This document shows, one piece after another, positions 1 to 7,197 of a DNA stretch of 10,641 nucleotides. The position numbers were made by a program, and so were the translations under genes. The notes under the pieces are model-generated. The model made no database searches. It was not told the DNA's origin and was given only the letters and a program-made list of their open reading frames with translations. Origin of the DNA: Myxococcota bacterium (lineage in GTDB: Bacteria > Myxococcota > Polyangia > GCA-2747355 > JAKLHH01); contig JAKLHH010000155.1 of NCBI GenBank assembly GCA_022710245.1, positions 1 to 10,641 of the forward strand, read 5' to 3'. Numbering within the stretch: the stretch's first letter is position 1; each line of letters starts with the position of its first letter.

Positions 1-779
1 CGCCCCTCGACCACGACGGGGAGGATCACCACCGCGCGGAGCCCCTCGGCGAGCGAGATCGCTCGCGCGTTCTCGGGCGCGTCGCGGTGGTGGCTGTAGA
101 AGGGCAGTCCTGCCCGCACCACCTGCGCCTGCGGGCTGTCCGGGGGGAGGTCGATCGCGTGCTGGAACGGCTCCGTGTGAAACCCGGTGCCCACGACCCA
201 GCGCAGCCAGCCATCGTCCGCGACGATGGAGCCGATGCCCGAGTCGGCCTCGCTGTGCTCGAGGGCGGCCGCGAAGCAGATCCGCACGGCCTCCTCCCAG
301 GTCTGGGCGGCCGCGAGCTGCTCGGTGATCCGCTGCTGGGTGAGGAGGTGCTCCTCGAAGAGCTTGCGGCTGGTCACGTCGCGGATGACGCTGACGAACG
401 CTCGCGGCTCCCCCTGCGCGCCGCGCACGACCGCCGAGTTGATCTCCACCGTGATGGTCACGCCGCTCGCCAGCGCGATCGGGTACTCGTTCTTCTGCGA
501 GACGCCGGTCGCCAGGGTGCGCTCGAAGTTGGCGCGAGCGCGGCTCGCGGCCTCCGGGCCGAGGGCGTCGAACACGGTCGGGACCTGCGCCAGGAGCTCC
601 TCCACGGAGCGGAGCCCGAAGACGATCGCCGACTGCTGGTTGGCCATCAGCATGCGGCCGGAGAGGTCGTACATGAGGATCGGATCGGGCGAGCAGTCGA
701 CCAGCGATCGGTAGAGCTCCTCGGGAGGGAGCTCCATGCTGCCCCCCCCTCCCGACCAGTTCCGCTCCGCTGACGACAT
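1..779 (-). CDS. PAS-GAF sensory protein, N-terminal part (C-terminus beyond the window)
   Basis: The minus strand is open from ATG at 779 to the left edge, giving 259 complete codons. Residues about 20-140 read as a PAS domain: LYRSLVDCSPDPILMYD near the start, then the typical closing strand FVSVIRDVTSRK at about 128-139. Residues about 150-259 look like a GAF domain (ITEQLAAAQTWEEAVRIC, later LRAVVILPVVVEG), cut before its end. No signal peptide or membrane segment is visible, so it is probably a cytoplasmic sensor. The output domain (histidine kinase, GGDEF or other) lies outside the window and cannot be named. I prefer the start at 779 because GGAGGAG sits 6 nt upstream of it. A second in-frame ATG at 737 (residue 15) has only a G-run upstream and would remove a Ser/Gly-rich leader. 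The gene is transcribed divergently from the macroglobulin gene. Fold assignment is from recognised family patterns; the ligand is unknown. Confidence 0.85.
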   Translation of the reverse strand, partial: MSSAERNWSGGGGSMELPPEELYRSLVDCSPDPILMYDLSGRMLMANQQSAIVFGLRSVEELLAQVPTVFDALGPEAASRARANFERTLATGVSQKNEYPIALASGVTITVEINSAVVRGAQGEPRAFVSVIRDVTSRKLFEEHLLTQQRITEQLAAAQTWEEAVRICFAAALEHSEADSGIGSIVADDGWLRWVVGTGFHTEPFQHAIDLPPDSPQAQVVRAGLPFYSHHRDAPENARAISLAEGLRAVVILPVVVEG

Positions 780-785
780 CGGCCG

Positions 786-792
786 CTCCTCC
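786..792 (-). promoter_or_regulatory. Ribosome binding site deciding the PAS-GAF start
   Basis: On the minus strand this reads GGAGGAG, 6 nt before the ATG at 779. It is a strong Shine-Dalgarno match at good spacing and favours this start over the in-frame ATG at 737. Confidence 0.6.
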
Positions 793-794
793 AG

Positions 795-818
795 CACCGC
801 CGGACCATGGTCGCGGTG
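795..818. promoter_or_regulatory. Operator-like palindrome overlapping the PAS-GAF promoter
   Basis: GACCATGGTC at 803-812 is a perfect 10-bp palindrome. It is flanked by CACCGC (795-800) and its reverse complement GCGGTG (813-818), with a 2-nt asymmetry on the left. It overlaps the candidate -10 of the PAS-GAF gene. It could be a binding site for a dimeric regulator or a hairpin in the leader. No known operator is recognised. Confidence 0.35.
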
Positions 819-836
819 CGGCGGTGTGACTGTCAA
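807..836 (-). promoter_or_regulatory. Candidate promoter for the PAS-GAF gene
   Basis: Minus-strand TTGACA (836-831) is a perfect -35 consensus. An 18-nt spacer leads to GACCAT (812-807), which matches only three of six -10 positions. The implied start of transcription near 800 would leave a leader of about 20 nt that includes the ribosome binding site. The weak -10 overlaps a palindrome, consistent with a regulated promoter. This is pattern matching only, and sigma factor preferences in this organism are unknown. Confidence 0.35.
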
Positions 837-927
837 CCCTTGGTGTCCGCCGCATGACGCCTCGGGTCAGGCAGGCCGGGAGAGCCACGATCTGCCCGCC
901 CGCTAGACCAGCTGGCGGTGACGTCCG

Positions 928-957
928 TTGATAGGGTGTGTGCTTTGCCCTTACGAT
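928..957 (+). promoter_or_regulatory. Candidate promoter for the macroglobulin gene
   Basis: TTGATA (928-933) matches five of six -35 positions. After an 18-nt spacer, TACGAT (952-957) matches four of six -10 positions. Transcription would start near 964, about 26 nt before the ATG at 990. The Shine-Dalgarno there is weak (GGA at 980-982, GGTG at 984-987). Assignment rests on consensus similarity and position only. Confidence 0.4.
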
Positions 958-989
958 GGAGCTCCACCCCCTAGCCAACGGACGGTGAT

Positions 990-3900
990 ATGAGGAACGC
1001 GACCAGGATCGCTGGAGGTGCGTCGTTATTCGCCCTGCTCGGGCTGCTGCTCAGCTGCCCCGGCCCGGAGACCGGCAAGGGACCCAGCCACCCGCCGCTG
1101 CCGCCGCTCAAGGTCAACCCGTTCGCTGGGCTCGACCCGATCGGCGAGAGCACCAAGCAGACCTTCAACTTCCGTCCCGGCCCCAAGCCCCCGCCCACCA
1201 CCACGCGCAAGGAGAGCCTGCGCTTCCCGGTGGCCCAGGCCGACGCCCTCGCGGCGGCGAAGGCGCCGAAGACGAACCCGGGTCCGCTCCGCGTGCTGCG
1301 CACGCAGCCGAAGGGCGAGGAGGGCCTGGTCGGCGCGGTGACCGTCGACTTCAACCAGCCGATGGTGCCGGTGGCGAGCCTCGCCGAGCTGCGGCAGCAG
1401 AACGTCCCGCTCAAGATCACCCCCGAGGTGAAGGGCCGCTTCCGCTGGCTCGGCACCCAGACGATCGCCTTCGAGCCCGAGGGGCGGATGCCGTTCGGCA
1501 CCGAGTACCAGGCGGTGATCCCCGCCGGCACGCGCTCGGCGCTCGGCGCGGTCCTCGACCGTGAGGTGCGCTTCTCCTTCTCCACGCCGCGCCCGGCGCT
1601 CGTCTCCGCGCTCCCTTACCGCTGGGGCAACCAGGCGCGCCCCGACACCGCCATCGCCCTCGAGCTGAACCAGCGGGTGAAGACCTCGCAGCTCCTCGCG
1701 CTGCTCAAGGTGGGAGAGCTCACCGCCCGGGACCTCGACGTGGTCCCGCGCGCGAAGTGGGAGAAGCTGCGCGACCTCGGCGTGCACGTGGTCACCTGGG
1801 ACCCCGAGCGGACCATCGTGCTGCAGCCGAAGCGGCCGCTGGCGAAGGCGACCCACTACACCGTCACCATCGCGCCGGGGCTGGTCGGCGAGGGGCCGCG
1901 CCCGACCACCAGCGCGCTCACGCACTACTTCCAGACCTACGCCCCGCTCGCTGTCGCCGAGGTGCGCTGCGGCGACTACTCGCGCTGCAACCCCGCCTCG
2001 GGTGTCTTCGTCCGCTTCAATAACCCCCTCACCACCGCGGACGCCGAGCCGCTGATCGCCATCACGCCCGAGGTGCCGAACCTGAAGACCGAGGTCTCCG
2101 GCGCCTACCTCTACCTGCGCGGCGACTACGAGGCCCAGACCGCCTACCAGATCACGGTCAAGAAGGGCTTCGTCGACATCCACGACCAGAGCCTGGGCGC
2201 CGACGTGGTGCGCGGCGTGAAGACCGGCAACCTCACCCCCGACCTCCGCTTCCCGGTGCGCGGCCTCGCCGCGCTCGAGCGTCGCGGCAAGCGGCAGGTG
2301 GCGCTCGAGGTGCAGAACGTCGCGCAGGCGCGCCTGCGCCTGGTCCAGGTCGACCCGACGCAGCTCCACAAGGTGATCCAGCTCGCGAACTACTCCTGGG
2401 ACGACGGCGGCAAGCGCGATCCGCTGAAGGGCATCAAGGGCCTCAAGGTGACGCGCACGCTGCTCACCGGGATCAAGGCGAACGGCAAGGGCAAGCTCGG
2501 CCTCTCCACCGACGAGGGCCTGGGCCCGAACGGGACTGGCCCGCTCTACCTCGAGCTGCGCAGCGACGACCTGCTGAAGGAGTACCGCTGGAACAACCCC
2601 TTCCGCGGCATCGTCGTGCAGGTCACCGACCTTGGCATCATGGCGCGCTACGACAGCGATCAGATCGTCGCGCTGGTGACCCACCTCGAGGCGGGGACGC
2701 CGCTCGCCGGCGCGCAGGTGGAGCTGCGTGACGGCAGCGGCGCGGTGATCTGGACCGGCAAGAGCGACGGCAAGGGGATGGTGCGCGCCCCCGGCCGCCG
2801 CGCGCTCAGCAAGCCCGCGCCCTTCGTCCTCTGGGCGAAGAGCGGGACCGATCGCGCCTTCGTCATCCTCGGCGGCTCCGGTGACGACGGCGGCTACCTG
2901 AGCACCTACTACAACTACGGCTCCATCCCCCCCAAGGAGGAGCTGGCGATGCACCTCTTCACGGAGCGCAGCCCCTACCGACCCGGCGAGACCGTGCACC
3001 TGAAGGGCGTCCTCCGCGTGCGCAGCACGCTCCCCGACGGCGGCCTGCGGGCGCTCGCCCCCGAGGCGCGCGAGGTGCAGCTCACGGTGAAGAGCGCTCA
3101 GGGCCACCTGATCAAGGAGGAGAAGGCGATCAAGCTCTCCGAGAGCGGCGCCTTCTCCGTCGACGTCGCCATCCCCGAGGGCTCCGACCTCGGCACCTAC
3201 AGCGTGCAGGCGCGGCCCACCGCCGGGCCGCTGCAGACCTGGGCCGGCGGCAGCTTCCAGGTCGAGGAGTACCGCGCGCCGGAGTTCGCGGTGAAGGTGG
3301 AGATCAGCGGCGAGCCCTACTTCTTCAAGGACAAGCTGAAGGCGCAGGTCGGCGCCGACTACCTCTTCGGCGCGCCGATGGCGGGCGCCCAGTGCAGCTG
3401 GACGCTCTCGCGGCAGGCCGGCGTCTTCACGCCGCCCGGCAACGCTGGCTTCTCCTTCGGCGAGCCGGTGCCCTGGCGCTTCGGCTGGCAGCTCCAGCGC
3501 GGGCTGCGCCGGCAGCGCGAGGGGATGCGGATGGGCTACTCGCTGGTGCAGAACACCGGCGAGGGCGAGGTGATCGAGCAGGGCGGTGGCCCGCTCGACG
3601 GGAAGGGCCGGCTCAAGGTGGACGCGGCGCTCGACCCCGACCCCGAGGAGAAGCGCATCGGCCCGGCGAGCTTCACGCTGGAGGCGAACGTCTTCGACCA
3701 GAACCGGCAGAGCATCGCCAACCGCAAGACGATCGTCGTCCACCCGGCCGCGCGCTACGTCGGGCTGCGCGCCGAGAAGACCGTGATCCGCGCCGGCGAG
3801 CCGCTCAAGGGCTTCGCCATCCTGGTCGGCCTCGACGGCAAGCGCGTCGCCGGCGTGCCGCTGACGCTGGAGGCGGTGCGGGTCGAGACCAAGGTGAAGA

Positions 3901-6900
3901 CCGCCTTCGAGGACGGCCACTGGATCTACAAGTACGAGGACCGCGAGGTGGCGGCCGGCTCCTGCCCGCTCACCACCGCCGCCGAGCCGAAGGACTGCAC
4001 GCTCACGCTGAAGGAGCCCGGCGCCTACAAGCTCCGCGCCGAGGCGAAGGACGAGAAGGGGCGGCGCACGCGGACCGCGATCCACGTCTACGCCTACGGC
4101 CCCGGCTACGTGCCCTGGAACCTGCAGAACCAGTCACAGATCGAGCTCGTCCCCGACAAGCAGGAGTACCAGGTCGGCGACGTCGCCAAGATCCTGATCA
4201 AGTCGCCGCTGCCGAAGGCGATCGGGCTCCTCGCCATCCAGCGCGGCGGGCTCGACCGGGTCGAGCCGCTGACCGTGAGCGGCACCGCCCAGATCGTCGA
4301 GGTGCCGATCCAGCCCTACCACCTCCCCGAGGTCTTCGTCGGGGTCTCGCTCGCGCGCGGGCGCCTCACCGAGGGGCTCGGCAAGGCGGCGCAGGACCTC
4401 GGCCGCCCGACCTTCGCGCACGGCTCGCTGCGCCTGCCGGTCTCGCTGAAGGAGAAGACGATCACCGTCGAGGTGAAGCCGGCGCGCGAGGCGGTCGGCC
4501 CCTCGGAGAAGCTGGAGCTCACGCTGCAGACGAAGGACGCGGCGGGCAAGCCGGTCAAGGGCGAGCTCGCGGTGATGGTGGTCGACGAGGGCGTGCTCTC
4601 GCTCCTCGCGTTCCAGACGCCCGACCCCCTCGCCTTCTTCCACGCCGCGCGGGGCGCTGGCGCGCCGCTCGCCGATCTCCGCAACGCGCTCCTCGGCAAG
4701 GAGGAGGGGCTGAAGAAGGAGAAGCCCCGCCCGAAGTCGCGGCCGAAGGGGAACAAGCAGGACGAGGGCTCGATCGGGCTCGGCCGCCTCGGCGTCGTCG
4801 GCTACGGCCGCGGCGGCGGCGGGACCGGCGAGGCGATGCGCGCCAAGGCGGCGGTGGGCGGGGCGCGGCCGGCGGCTCCGGCGGCGCAGGCGGCCGCGGA
4901 CTCGACCACCGTCGAGACGAAGAAGGAGGCCGAGCGCGCCGACAACCGCTACGCCTTCGACGGCGACGTGGCGGGCGGCGACAAGAGCACCGGGGCCAAC
5001 GCGCCGCGGATCCGCTCGCGCTCGAGCTTCGCCACCACCGCCTACTACAACCCCTCGGTGGTGACCGACGAGCAGGGCAAGGCGCGGGTGACCGTCTCCA
5101 TGCCCGACAACCTCACCACCTACCGGATCATGGCGGTCGCCCTCGATCGCGGCGCGGTGGATCGCTTCGGCCGCGGCGAGGCGCAGGTGAAGGTGCGCAA
5201 GGCCCTCCTGCTGCGGCCGTCGCTGCCGCGCTTCCTCTCCACCAGCGACCGCTTCGAGGCCTCGGTGATGGTGCACAACGAGACCGAGGCGGAGGGCACC
5301 GTCGACGTCCTCGTGCGCGGCCGCGCGGTGAAGCCCGAGGGCCCGCCGCGGGTGCAGGTCAAGATCCCGGCCCACGGCGCGCGCGAGGTGCGCTTCAAGC
5401 TCGCCCAGGAGGGCGCGGGCCCGGCGCGGATCCAGTTCGCGGCCGTCCTCGGCAGTCAGAGCGACGCCGTCGAGAAGCAGGTGCCGGTGCTGCTGCCGGT
5501 CACCACCGAGGCCTTCGCCACCTACGGCATGGCCGAGGGGAGCGTGACGCAGCCGGTGGTGCCGCCGAAGGACGCGCTCGCCGAGCACGGCGGGCTCTCC
5601 GTCTCGATGGCCTCCACCGCGCTCAACGGCCTCGAGGACGCGGTCAGCTACCTGATCGAGTACCCCTACGAGTGCACCGAGCAGACGGCGAGCCGCGTGC
5701 TCCCCATCTTCTCACTCAAGGACATCCTCAAGGACTTCAAGATCGCCAAGGTCAAGGACCTCGCCGCGCAGAAGCGGCTCGCCTCGGCGGGCGTACGCAA
5801 GCTCCTCGCCTTCCAGCGCTACGACGGCGGCTGGGGGATGTGGGAGGGCTCCACGCTCTCCTGGCCCTACGTCTCGGCCTACGCGGCCTACGCGCTGCTG
5901 CGCGCGAAGGAGGCCGGCGAGTCGGTGCCCGACTACAACCTGCAGCGCGCGCGGAGCTTCCTCAAGTACCGCCTCGACTACCCGCGGCGCGAGTTCGGCG
6001 AGCAGTACGACTACGTCGCGCAGGTGATGAGCGCCTGGATCCTCTCCGAGCTGAAGCAGCACGAGCGCGGGCACCTGACGCGGCTCTTCGGGCTGCGCCG
6101 CCACCTGCCGCTCTTCGCGAAGACCTGGCTGATGGTGGCGATGTTCCGCGCCGACGGGCTCTCGCAGCCGGTCAAGGAGCTCCTCCGCGAGCTGGAGAAC
6201 GCCGGCGTGCAGACCGCCGCGGCGGTGCACTTCGCGGAGGGCAAGACCGAGAGCCTGCGCCTGCTGATGCACTCCGAGGACCGCACCGACGCCATCGTCC
6301 TCTCGGCGCTCCTCGAGGTCGCGCCCGACCACACGCTGCTGCCCAAGATCGCGCGCGGGCTCCTCGACGCGCGCGTGCGCGGGCGCTGGTCGACGACGCA
6401 GTCGAACGCCTTCGCGCTCACCGCGCTGGCGCGCTACTACAAGCAGGTCGAGCACGTGGTCCCGGACTTCGTCAGCCAGATCTGGTACGGCGAGGGCTTC
6501 ATGGGCGAGGGCAAGTTCAAGGGCCGCGAGATGAAGCTCGTCGACCAGCAGATCCCGATGGCCGCGCTGCAGAAGCTCGGCGAGCAGCAGCTGGTCCTCG
6601 CCAAGCAGGGCGCGGGCAAGCTCTACTACCGCATCGGGCTCAGCTACGCGCCGAAGGACCTCAAGCTCCCGCCCGAGGAGCAGGGCTTCGCGGTCTCCCG
6701 CCTCTACGAGCCGATCGCCGACCCGAAGACCGGCAAGGTCCAGGCGGACACGGTGAAGAAGCTCGAGGACGGCAGCTGGCAGATCCGCGCGGGCGCCACG
6801 GTGCGCGTGCGGCTGGTGCTGGTGGTCCCCGACCAGCGCTACTTCGTCGCCATCGCCGACCCGCTGCCGGCCGGGCTCGAGGGGGTGAACCTCACCTTCG

Positions 6901-7175
6901 CCACCTCCGCGCGCAACGCCCTCTCCGGCCAGCTCGACAACCGCACCTACGACACCTGGTCGTGGTACTCGCTCTTCGCCTTCGACCACCGCGAGATGCG
7001 CGACGACCGCGTGGTGCTCTTCGCGGACCGGCTGCCGGCCGGCGTCTACGAGTACACCTACCTGGCGCGCGCGACGACCTTCGGGCGCTTCGTCGTGGCG
7101 CCGGTCAAGGCCGAGGAGATGTACCACCCGGAGACCTTCGGGCGCTCGGCGACGACCTTCGTCGAGGTCAAGTAG
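990..7175 (+). CDS. Alpha-2-macroglobulin family lipoprotein with thioester
   Basis: This is a 2061-residue bacterial alpha-2-macroglobulin, a family that traps proteases by bait cleavage and covalent thioester capture. A lipoprotein signal with lipobox LLSC predicts lipidation at Cys23 (+2 is Pro) and a membrane-tethered envelope location. Ig-like MG domains follow: about 98-202 and 206-318 (Big_5-like), then 320-425 with close cysteines C327 and C333. An MG2 domain lies at about 652-760 (FTERSPYRPGETVHLKG) and MG3 begins at 763. The bait-region domain spans about 1048-1217, a low-complexity insert 1236-1342, and the A2M core starts near 1345 (YYNPSVVTDEQGKARVTVSM). In the thioester domain, about 1545-1815, C1562-T-E-Q1565 within YPYECTEQTASR matches the CxEQ motif. 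A closing MG10-like domain reaches the C-terminus. It is longer than E. coli YfhM (about 1650 residues). No PBP1C (pbpC) gene is adjacent. The start is fixed by the signal peptide. Confidence 0.96.
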   Translation: MRNATRIAGGASLFALLGLLLSCPGPETGKGPSHPPLPPLKVNPFAGLDPIGESTKQTFNFRPGPKPPPTTTRKESLRFPVAQADALAAAKAPKTNPGPLRVLRTQPKGEEGLVGAVTVDFNQPMVPVASLAELRQQNVPLKITPEVKGRFRWLGTQTIAFEPEGRMPFGTEYQAVIPAGTRSALGAVLDREVRFSFSTPRPALVSALPYRWGNQARPDTAIALELNQRVKTSQLLALLKVGELTARDLDVVPRAKWEKLRDLGVHVVTWDPERTIVLQPKRPLAKATHYTVTIAPGLVGEGPRPTTSALTHYFQTYAPLAVAEVRCGDYSRCNPASGVFVRFNNPLTTADAEPLIAITPEVPNLKTEVSGAYLYLRGDYEAQTAYQITVKKGFVDIHDQSLGADVVRGVKTGNLTPDLRFPVRGLAALERRGKRQVALEVQNVAQARLRLVQVDPTQLHKVIQLANYSWDDGGKRDPLKGIKGLKVTRTLLTGIKANGKGKLGLSTDEGLGPNGTGPLYLELRSDDLLKEYRWNNPFRGIVVQVTDLGIMARYDSDQIVALVTHLEAGTPLAGAQVELRDGSGAVIWTGKSDGKGMVRAPGRRALSKPAPFVLWAKSGTDRAFVILGGSGDDGGYLSTYYNYGSIPPKEELAMHLFTERSPYRPGETVHLKGVLRVRSTLPDGGLRALAPEAREVQLTVKSAQGHLIKEEKAIKLSESGAFSVDVAIPEGSDLGTYSVQARPTAGPLQTWAGGSFQVEEYRAPEFAVKVEISGEPYFFKDKLKAQVGADYLFGAPMAGAQCSWTLSRQAGVFTPPGNAGFSFGEPVPWRFGWQLQRGLRRQREGMRMGYSLVQNTGEGEVIEQGGGPLDGKGRLKVDAALDPDPEEKRIGPASFTLEANVFDQNRQSIANRKTIVVHPAARYVGLRAEKTVIRAGEPLKGFAILVGLDGKRVAGVPLTLEAVRVETKVKTAFEDGHWIYKYEDREVAAGSCPLTTAAEPKDCTLTLKEPGAYKLRAEAKDEKGRRTRTAIHVYAYGPGYVPWNLQNQSQIELVPDKQEYQVGDVAKILIKSPLPKAIGLLAIQRGGLDRVEPLTVSGTAQIVEVPIQPYHLPEVFVGVSLARGRLTEGLGKAAQDLGRPTFAHGSLRLPVSLKEKTITVEVKPAREAVGPSEKLELTLQTKDAAGKPVKGELAVMVVDEGVLSLLAFQTPDPLAFFHAARGAGAPLADLRNALLGKEEGLKKEKPRPKSRPKGNKQDEGSIGLGRLGVVGYGRGGGGTGEAMRAKAAVGGARPAAPAAQAAADSTTVETKKEAERADNRYAFDGDVAGGDKSTGANAPRIRSRSSFATTAYYNPSVVTDEQGKARVTVSMPDNLTTYRIMAVALDRGAVDRFGRGEAQVKVRKALLLRPSLPRFLSTSDRFEASVMVHNETEAEGTVDVLVRGRAVKPEGPPRVQVKIPAHGAREVRFKLAQEGAGPARIQFAAVLGSQSDAVEKQVPVLLPVTTEAFATYGMAEGSVTQPVVPPKDALAEHGGLSVSMASTALNGLEDAVSYLIEYPYECTEQTASRVLPIFSLKDILKDFKIAKVKDLAAQKRLASAGVRKLLAFQRYDGGWGMWEGSTLSWPYVSAYAAYALLRAKEAGESVPDYNLQRARSFLKYRLDYPRREFGEQYDYVAQVMSAWILSELKQHERGHLTRLFGLRRHLPLFAKTWLMVAMFRADGLSQPVKELLRELENAGVQTAAAVHFAEGKTESLRLLMHSEDRTDAIVLSALLEVAPDHTLLPKIARGLLDARVRGRWSTTQSNAFALTALARYYKQVEHVVPDFVSQIWYGEGFMGEGKFKGREMKLVDQQIPMAALQKLGEQQLVLAKQGAGKLYYRIGLSYAPKDLKLPPEEQGFAVSRLYEPIADPKTGKVQADTVKKLEDGSWQIRAGATVRVRLVLVVPDQRYFVAIADPLPAGLEGVNLTFATSARNALSGQLDNRTYDTWSWYSLFAFDHREMRDDRVVLFADRLPAGVYEYTYLARATTFGRFVVAPVKAEEMYHPETFGRSATTFVEVK
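4695..5021 (+). other. Low-complexity bait-like insert within the macroglobulin
   Basis: This segment encodes about residues 1236-1344, between the conserved MVVDEGVLSLLAF strand and the A2M core, which is where the bait loop of this family is expected. It has three parts. A Lys/Arg/Pro-rich stretch (1237-1256) carries many trypsin-like sites. A Gly-rich stretch (1260-1291) contains GSIGLGRLGVVGYGRGGGG. An Ala/Pro then charged stretch runs from 1292 to 1342. Low complexity and position are direct observations; the bait role is inferred. Confidence 0.7.
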
Positions 7176-7197
7176 CCTGGAGAGGTCGATCGCCCTG

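Noticed and set aside
87..773. Plus-strand frames over the sensor gene
   Set aside because: They are antisense to a clear PAS-GAF reading frame on the minus strand, and their composition is typical of shadow frames.
853..930. Small 25-codon frame in the divergent intergenic region
   Set aside because: No ribosome binding site and no protein character; it ends inside the macroglobulin promoter.
1026..4085. Open frame of 1019 codons antisense to the macroglobulin
   Set aside because: It is a shadow caused by very high G+C at third positions of the true gene. The product is Arg/Leu/Ala/Gly-rich with no domain, and the opposite strand encodes an unmistakable macroglobulin.
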